The position numbers were made by a program, and so were the translations under genes. This document shows positions 58,257-64,000 of a stretch of DNA of 64,000 bases, in pieces. This DNA comes from Tragulus kanchil (taxonomy: Eukaryota > Chordata > Mammalia > Artiodactyla > Tragulidae). Location of the stretch: assembly GCA_022376925.1 (NCBI GenBank), contig JAIOJX010000025.1, positions 184,697,801-184,761,800 on the forward strand, written 5' to 3'. The first letter of the stretch is position 1. Each line of letters starts with the position of its first letter. Under the pieces are notes generated by a model. It saw nothing but the letters and a program-made list of their open reading frames with translations, had not been told where the DNA came from and ran no database searches.

Positions 58257-60536
58257 AGTAAACTGAGGTATAGCATTCTAAGTATGACTTTTCTGTAAAA
58301 CTTGCTTGCCAGGATTCTTTTTATTTTTAATCGGAGGATGCTGCTTTACAGTGTTGCGTTGTTTCCTCTGTGCCACAGCGTGCAGGAGCTGTGAGCAGAC
58401 CTCCGTGCCCCGGAGCCTCCCTGCCCCGCCGCCCCTCCTCTCGGACGTCCCCGAGCCTCGCGCCGAGCCCCATGCCGAGCCCCGTGCTGGACAGCGCTTC
58501 CGCTGGTGCCCGTTGTCCACATCAGCCAGCATTCTGGACGGCTTGTCCGAGCGTTAGTGATGCACAGGAACCCCCCTGCCGTGTGTCCGGGCTGCTGGGC
58601 ATGTCCCTGTGTGTCCACGCGCGCGCCGCTGTGGCCTCCGGGGAGCCCTGGTGCCCGCTCCCGGGACCTGCCTCTTTGCTGGCCTGTGGGCTTGGGTCAG
58701 CCCCGCTCTGGACCTCCCTGGGGCTCAGTGTCCTCGGTGCAGAAGGAGCTGAGGCGTCGCCCTTCAGCGTGCTGAAAGTGGACGAGGGTTCTGGTCAGGG
58801 TGCTGGGCTCCCTGCCGGAGCCAGCCCGGCCTGGGGCGCCGGTGTGCGTCCCCGGGCTCCACCCTGTGACGGGTGTTTGGAAAGAGAGGTGAGCAGCAGC
58901 CGCCCCCAGAGGTCCGGAACCTGACGTGCCGCAGGCCTTTGAAAGTGTCTTCCGGAGCACAGGGTCGAGGCCCTGTTTCTCTGGCGGAGGCGAGGGAGCG
59001 GCGAGCCAGGCGTTTCTGGGAAGGGGCCGTCGCAGGCGGGGCTCAGGCTGGGGTGCGGAGATGGGGAGGGGAGGGCGGGGTGGTGGGAGCTCAGAGGGGG
59101 CGAGGCTTCTGGGACCTCTTTAGACCCAAGAGTCCAAGCCTGCAGGAGCCGCCCGGGGGCCACAGGCGTGCCCGGGGCTGAGGAGCTGCCGCCACGAGAG
59201 AGGGGGCCTGGTTCAGGGAGGGCTGCCCTGTTCTGAGCACACTGGGCACAGCCCCGGCCCGTCCTCCCCGGCCTCGCACAGCGCTTCGAGCGGAGATGGT
59301 GAACATGCGCCTGTCCAGCTCCAGAAGGCACCGCTCTGGCCCATGCCACGGCGCCCTGATCAGGAGGAAGGGCCGGGGCCGGGAGAGCAGGAGGAGTAAA
59401 CTGAGGTATAGCATTCTAAGTATGACTTTTCTGTAAAACTTGCTTGCCAGGATTCTTTTTATTTTTAATCGGAGGATGCTGCTTTACAGTGTTGCGTTGT
59501 TTCCTCTGTGCCACAGCGTGCAGGAGCTGTGAGCAGACCTCCGTGCCCCGGAGCCTCCCTGCCCCGCCGCCCCTCCTCTCGGACGTCCCCGAGCCTCGCG
59601 CCGAGCCCCATGCCGAGCCCCGTGCTGGACAGCGCTTCCGCTGGTGCCCGTTGTCCACATCAGCCAGCATTCTGGACGGCTTGTCCGAGCGTTAGTGATG
59701 CACAGGAACCCCCCTGCCGTGTGTCCGGGCTGCTGGGCATGTCCCTGTGTGTCCACGCGCGCGCCGCTGTGGCCTCCGGGGAGCCCTGGTGCCCGCTCCC
59801 GGGACCTGCCTCTTTGCTGGCCTGTGGGCTTGGGTCAGCCGCGCTCTGGACCTCCCTGGGGCTCAGTGTCCTCGGTGCAGAAGGAGCTGAGGCGTCGCCC
59901 TTCAGCGTGCTGAAAGTGGACGAGGGTTCTGGTCAGGGTGCTGGGCTCCCTGCCGGAGCCAGCCCGGCCTGGGGCGCCGGTGTGCGTCCCCGGGCTCCAC
60001 CCTGTGACGGGTGTTTGGAAAGAGAGGTGAGCAGCAGCCGCCCCCAGAGGTCCGGAACCTGACGTGCCGCAGGCCTTTGAAAGTGTCTTCCGGAGCACAG
60101 GGTCGAGGCCCTGTTTCTCTGGCGGAGGCGAGGGAGCGGCGAGCCAGGCGTTTCTGGGAAGGGGCCGTCGCAGGCGGGGCTCAGGCTGGGGTGCGGAGAT
60201 GGGGAGGGGAGGGCGGGGTGGTGGGAGCTCAGAGGGGGCGAGGCTTCTGGGACCTCTTTAGACCCAAGAGTCCAAGCCTGCAGGAGCCGCCCGGGGGCCA
60301 CAGGCGTGCCCGGGGCTGAGGAGCTGCCGCCACGAGAGAGGGGGCCTGGTTCAGGGAGGGCTGCCCTGTTCTGAGCACACTGGGCACAGCCCCGGCCCGT
60401 CCTCCCCGGCCTCGCACAGCGCTTCAAGCGGAGATGGTGAACATGCGCCTGTCCAGCTCCAGAAGGCACCGCTCTGGCCCATGCCACGTGCGCCCTGATC
60501 AGGAGGAAGGGCCGGGGCCGGGGAGAGCAGGAGGAG
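58257..60536. repeat. Tandem duplication D15, 1138-bp unit
   Basis: Copies are 58257-59395 and 59396-60536. Only a few substitutions were noticed (58702/59840 C to G, 59287/60425 G to A). There are also small indels within the last 60 bp of copy 1 (CACGGCGCC versus CACGTGCGCC, GCCGGGAG versus GCCGGGGAG). Confidence 0.95.
58313..58520 (+). mobile_element. L1 3'-end fragment, GC-drifted (copy at 59451-59658)
   Basis: TTTTTATTTTTAATCGGAGG and GCTGCTTTACAGTGTTGCGT resemble the start of the cetartiodactyl L1 3' region (ttttattggaggataattgctttacaatgttgtgtt). A following GAGCCTCCCTGCCCCGCCGC section fits the same order. Strongly substituted toward G/C. Confidence 0.45.
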
Positions 60537-61899
60537 AGGCGCTGCCGTCAGCCGTCAGCAGGCTCACCGGCGGACCCCATGGGGACGCAGCGCAGAGGAG
60601 CGTCCTGGGCGCAGGCTCTTCCGGGGGCAGGGCGCTGCGCGTGGCTGGTGGGGGAGCCTTCTCCTCCCGGGGCTGGCGGCGTCCAGGCTGGGTGTTCTGG
60701 GGTAGCGGTGGGGCTGGGGTCCGCTCTGGGTCCCGAGGCTCGTTGGCTCTGGGCAGGGGAGAGGTCCGCTGAGCTTGGGCAGGCGGGCGCCGCCCTGGCC
60801 TCGAGTGGGAGAGAGGCAGGGGAGGCACCGGCGGGGCGGGCGGGGCGCCCAGGAGGGTGGTCTCCGTTGTGACCAGCGGACGGGCAGCGAGGGCCTCCTT
60901 ATGCTGACTGGTTTGGGCGCCTGGCAGGTCGGCGGTGGCCGTGCCCAGGGGTGCTTCTCTGTCTCCAGCTGCGCTCCGCGGGAAGCTGTCCTTCGGGGCT
61001 GAGAGGGGCCCAGGTGGCGCGGCTCTGCGGGCGCCTGGCGGGAGCCGCGGGAGGCTGGCGTCGGAGGGCCCTCTGCTGGCGGCACTGCTGTGCTCAGAAG
61101 GACCAGCCGGGTGTGTTGAGGGGGCGCTGCCCCCCGGACGTGCCAGGCTTTGCTCGTTTGCTTTGGGCAGCGCGTCACAGGCACGGGAATGTGTCTTGAG
61201 CGCCTGCAGGGTAGCGAGCCTTGTGCGAGGCGCGTCGTTAGGGTTCTCATCAGAGATCCTTCCGCAGAGGGTGAGCGAGCACCTGCCGCGTGCCACGGCG
61301 CTGTCCGCAGTGCGAAGGTGGAACATGGAGAAGGCTGGTCCGAGGAGCCCCGCAGGCCAGTGCTAGGCAGGCGATGGAGGAGGAGAGACGTGCGCTGCGC
61401 GTGGGGCGGGTGGGAAGGGCACGAAGCAGGTGCCTGGGCAGGAGCGGCTCCGGCGGGAGGGCCGCGCAGGGGCCGCGGGGTGGACCCGGGAGCCGCGGGG
61501 AGCGGGGCAGTGCGGTGCGGGCGCAGGTCCCCCGGGGGCCTGGAGGCTGCTGGCGGGGCGGGGCCTCGGCCTGGGCAGGACCTACGCTCAGAGCGGTGGC
61601 ACGGGGGTGTGGTTGGTCCGGCGGGGCCCTGGCCAGAGCGAGCCGGCGGAGCGTCCCGGGCGGAGCGTGGCTGCAGCGAGGGCGGGAGGCGCGGGCCGGA
61701 CGGAGGAGCCCCCTGTCCCCGGGGCTGCCCGGGACCCGGAGGCGGCGGTCGCCGGGAGGAGCCGTTCTCGCGGAAGCCTTGGCCTTTGCTTTTGTGACCG
61801 TGTTTGCTCACTGGTAAGTGCCGTCACTTTGTGGCAGATAGATGGGGACAAAATGGAAACGTGGCAGACTGTTTTCTTGGGCTCCGTCCGAAAGGAAAG

Positions 61900-62140
61900 C
61901 CGCCCTGGACATTCATTGGAAGGACTGACGCTGACGCGCCCGTGCTTGGGCTGCTGGATGCGAAGAGCAGACCCACTGGAAAGACTGAGGACAAGCGGAG
62001 AAGGGGACGACCGGGGACGGGGTGGTTGGACGGCATCGTCTCCTCCCTGGACGTGAGTCTGAGCAGCTCCAGGAGGTGGTGCCGGACAAGGAAGCCTGGC
62101 GTGCGGCAGCCCCCGGCTCGCCAGGAGCGGGACCTGGCAG
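61900..62140 (+). mobile_element. BovB/ART2A-type fragment (copy from 63142)
   Basis: GGACATTCATTGGAAGGACT, GATGCGAAGAGCAGACCCAC, AGCGGAGAAGGGGACGACCG, GTGGTTGGACGGCATCGTCT, GACGTGAGTCTGAGCAGCTC and AAGGAAGCCTGGCGTGCGGC follow the 3' coding end of BovB retrotransposons as carried in ruminant ART2A. It is broken by indels and not functional. BovB entered ruminant genomes by horizontal transfer, so this is a lineage marker. Confidence 0.85.
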
Positions 62141-64000
62141 AGCAGCTGACGGGGACGAGTCAGAGCCCAGGCCGAGCGTGTCGGGGAGGAGGGCCCTGGA
62201 GCCTCGTCCTGCGTGGCCCCTGCCGAGTGGCTCGGGCCGGGCGGGCCCACCAGCGGGACGGCGGGCTGCGGAGCGCGCAGACGTGGAGGCTGGGCGTGGC
62301 CGCCGCCTGGAAGCCCCTGTCCACGTGCCCAGAGAGTACCTTGTTGGTTTTGGTCCTGCTTCGTTGTTTTCCTGTGTGTGACTCTAGGCTTGTTTTGTTT
62401 TTTTATTTTTTGGGGGAAGGGAACTTCTATTGGTCTTTCATTTATCTGTTTCCATCCATCTTTGTTCTTTGGCTCCTGTGGGCCTCCCATCACAGTGGCC
62501 TCTGTTGTCGCAGAGCGCCGGCTCTGGGCGCATGCGCTCCAGAGCTCCGCGGCTCGGTAGTTGGACACATTGGTTCAGCTGCTCCGTGGCACGTGGGATC
62601 CTCCCAGGCCAGGGATCGAACCGGCGCCCCTTGCACTGCAAGGTGGTGTCCTTACCCACTGGACCACCAGGGGAGCCCCCGTTTTGTTTTTTTTGACTCT
62701 AGGTTTTTTGTGTGTGAATATAGGTTTTAACCAACATGTTTCCTTTCTGAAAGGTAGACTTCATCTTTCAGCGCGGTCTTCGGTTCACTGCATGGGGAAG
62801 CAGGGGTCCCTGGACCCGGGCGCGGCCTCCCCACGGCGGGCCCGCCCGGCGCCCCTGGAGCTCCAAGTGTGCACGAGCGTTCAGTCTCCAGGCTGTGCCC
62901 TCTGTGGGTCGGGACAGGTGGGCATGACATCCCCCCAGGGTCGCACAGACCGTGGGTCCAGTGCCCTGACGCCCACGTCACTGTCCTCCCTGTTCTCCAG
63001 CCCCTGGTGCTGCCGGTCTGCCTGCGGTCTCCCCTGGGCTCCCACGGGGTGCAGCCTTTCCAGACCGGCTCCCCTCACTGAGTCACACGCTTTCAGGGCT
63101 CCACTGGGGCCCTCGGCGCCTGCTGGCCTCTCTTTGGCTGGGGACTGACGCTGACGCGCTGCTTGGGCTGCTGGATGCGAAGCAGACCCACTGGAAAGAC
63201 TGAGGACAAGCGGAGAAGGGACGACCGGGACGGGGTGGTTGGACGGCATCGTCTCCTCCTGGACGTGAGTCTGAGCAGCTCCAGGAGGTGGTGCCGGACA
63301 AGGAAGCCTGGCGTGCGGAGCCCCGGCTCGCCAGGAGCGGGACCTGGCAGAGCAGCTGACGGGGACGAGTCAGAGCCCAGGCCGAGCGTGTCGGGGAGGA
63401 GGGCCCTGGAGCCTCGTCCTGCGTGGCCCCTGCCGAGTGGCTCGGGCCGGGCGGGCCCACCAGCGGGACGGCGGGCTGCGGAGCGCGCAGACGTGGAGGC
63501 TGGGCGTGGCCGCCGCCTGGAAGCCCCTGTCCACGTGCCCAGAGAGTACCTTGTTGGTTTTGGTCCTGCTTCGTTGTTTTCCTGTGTGTGACTCTAGGCT
63601 TGTTTTGTTTTTTTATTTTTTGGGGGAAGGGAACTTCTATTGGTCTTTCATTTATCTGTTTCCATCCATCTTTGTTCTTTGGCTCCTGTGGGCCTCCCAT
63701 CACAGTGGCCTCTGTTGTCGCAGAGCGCCGGCTCTGGGCGCATGCGCTCCAGAGCTCCGCGGCTCGGTAGTTGGACACATTGGTTCAGCTGCTCCGTGGC
63801 ACGTGGGATCCTCCCAGGCCAGGGATCGAACCGGCGCCCCTTGCACTGCAAGGTGGTGTCCTTACCCACTGGACCACCAGGGGAGCCCCCGTTTTGTTTT
63901 TTTTGACTCTAGGTTTTTTGTGTGTGAATATAGGTTTTAACCAACATGTTTCCTTTCTGAAAGGTAGACTTCATCTTTCAGCGCGGTCTTCGGTTCACTG
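61922..64000. repeat. Tandem duplication D16, about 1.21-kb unit, second copy cut by window end
   Basis: Copies are 61922-63141 and 63142 to beyond 64000. The offset drops from 1220 to 1210 over the first 200 bp of copy 2 through single-base losses in G/C runs, then holds at 1210 to the last base. The true end lies outside the window. Confidence 0.95.
62393..62693 (-). mobile_element. CHR-type SINE, minus strand (copy at 63603-63903)
   Basis: The body contains AACTTCTATTGGTCTTTCAT, CTTTGTTCTTTGGCTCCTGT, CGCATGCGCTCCAGAGCTCC, GCCAGGGATCGAACCGGCGC and CCACTGGACCACCAGGGGAG. It is bounded by a T-rich repeat GTTTTGTTTTTTT on both sides (62393 and 62681), a probable target-site duplication. Same subfamily as 50499 and 57172. 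Confidence 0.88.

Larger units (their letters stand above)
51613..64000 (+). other. TBC1D14: TBC1D14 intron 2, 5' part
   Basis: From the GTAACG donor to the window end no further TBC1D14 exon was found; the next (starting near NLLARK in human) must lie downstream. The sequence contains duplications D13-D16, a CpG-dense patch at 54230-54480, inverted CHR-type SINEs, an L1 3' fragment and BovB-derived DNA. Unique stretches 56033-58256 and 60537-61900 show no genes; the latter may hold a MIR near 61196-61320. Confidence 0.7.

Noticed and set aside
3103..64000. CRISPR array or satellite from the recurrent direct repeats
   Set aside because: Each unit is unique, about 1.1 kb and present only twice; there are no short repeats with spacers and the genome is mammalian.
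3103..64000. LTR retrotransposons or segmental duplications with long terminal repeats
   Set aside because: Copies abut without an internal region, lack TG...CA ends and have unrelated contents.

Overview
This is a mammalian nuclear window from a ruminant artiodactyl. It contains BovB/ART2A-derived sequence together with many tRNA-Glu-derived SINEs of the Bov-tA and CHR-2 types. The combination points to Ruminantia, probably Pecora. Two neighbouring protein-coding genes are recognisable on the + strand. Positions 1-14,815 hold the 3' end of KIAA0232: its last three coding exons (5367-5475, 9276-9373 and 12580-12756) and a roughly 2 kb 3' UTR with poly(A) signals. Positions 39,240-64,000 hold the 5' end of TBC1D14: a CpG-island promoter near 39.2-40.9 kb, then coding exon 2 (50871-51612) with the start codon, then part of a long intron. 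This order and orientation matches the human 4p16.1 gene order as I remember it. Most of the rest is very GC-rich intron or intergenic DNA carrying SINE, MIR, L1 and BovB fragments.

The dominant and unexpected structure is a series of 16 direct tandem duplications. Each unit is about 1.0-1.22 kb and the two copies are nearly identical. They occur every 2-7 kb along the whole window. All are two-copy, head-to-tail and confined to non-coding DNA. Small indels and homopolymer length differences are most frequent around the junctions. Three pairs of neighbouring duplications overlap, so some blocks occur three times. The narrow unit-size range, the regular occurrence and the noisy junctions are best explained as unmerged contig or read overlaps of about 1.1 kb, i.e. 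false assembly duplications, not biology. Collapsing them would shorten the window from 64.0 to about 46.5 kb.

Layout: 1-5366 intron of KIAA0232 (dup D1); 5367-12756 last three coding exons and their introns (D2); 12757-14815 3' UTR, whose end is repeated by D3; 15.1-39.2 kb intergenic, GC-rich, SINE-bearing (D3-D10); 39.2-40.9 kb CpG island with an ETS/YY1 core and a 20-bp GC-box array; 41-50.9 kb TBC1D14 intron 1 (D11, D12) ending with a fresh SINE insertion; 50,871-51,612 TBC1D14 coding exon; 51.6-64 kb TBC1D14 intron (D13-D16), including a CpG-dense patch with a perfect CRE that could be an internal promoter.

The two genes are not known to act in one pathway. KIAA0232 is an uncharacterised large protein. 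TBC1D14 is a TBC-domain Rab regulator of recycling endosomes and autophagy. Nothing in the sequence suggests an operon, CRISPR array, virus or prokaryotic system.
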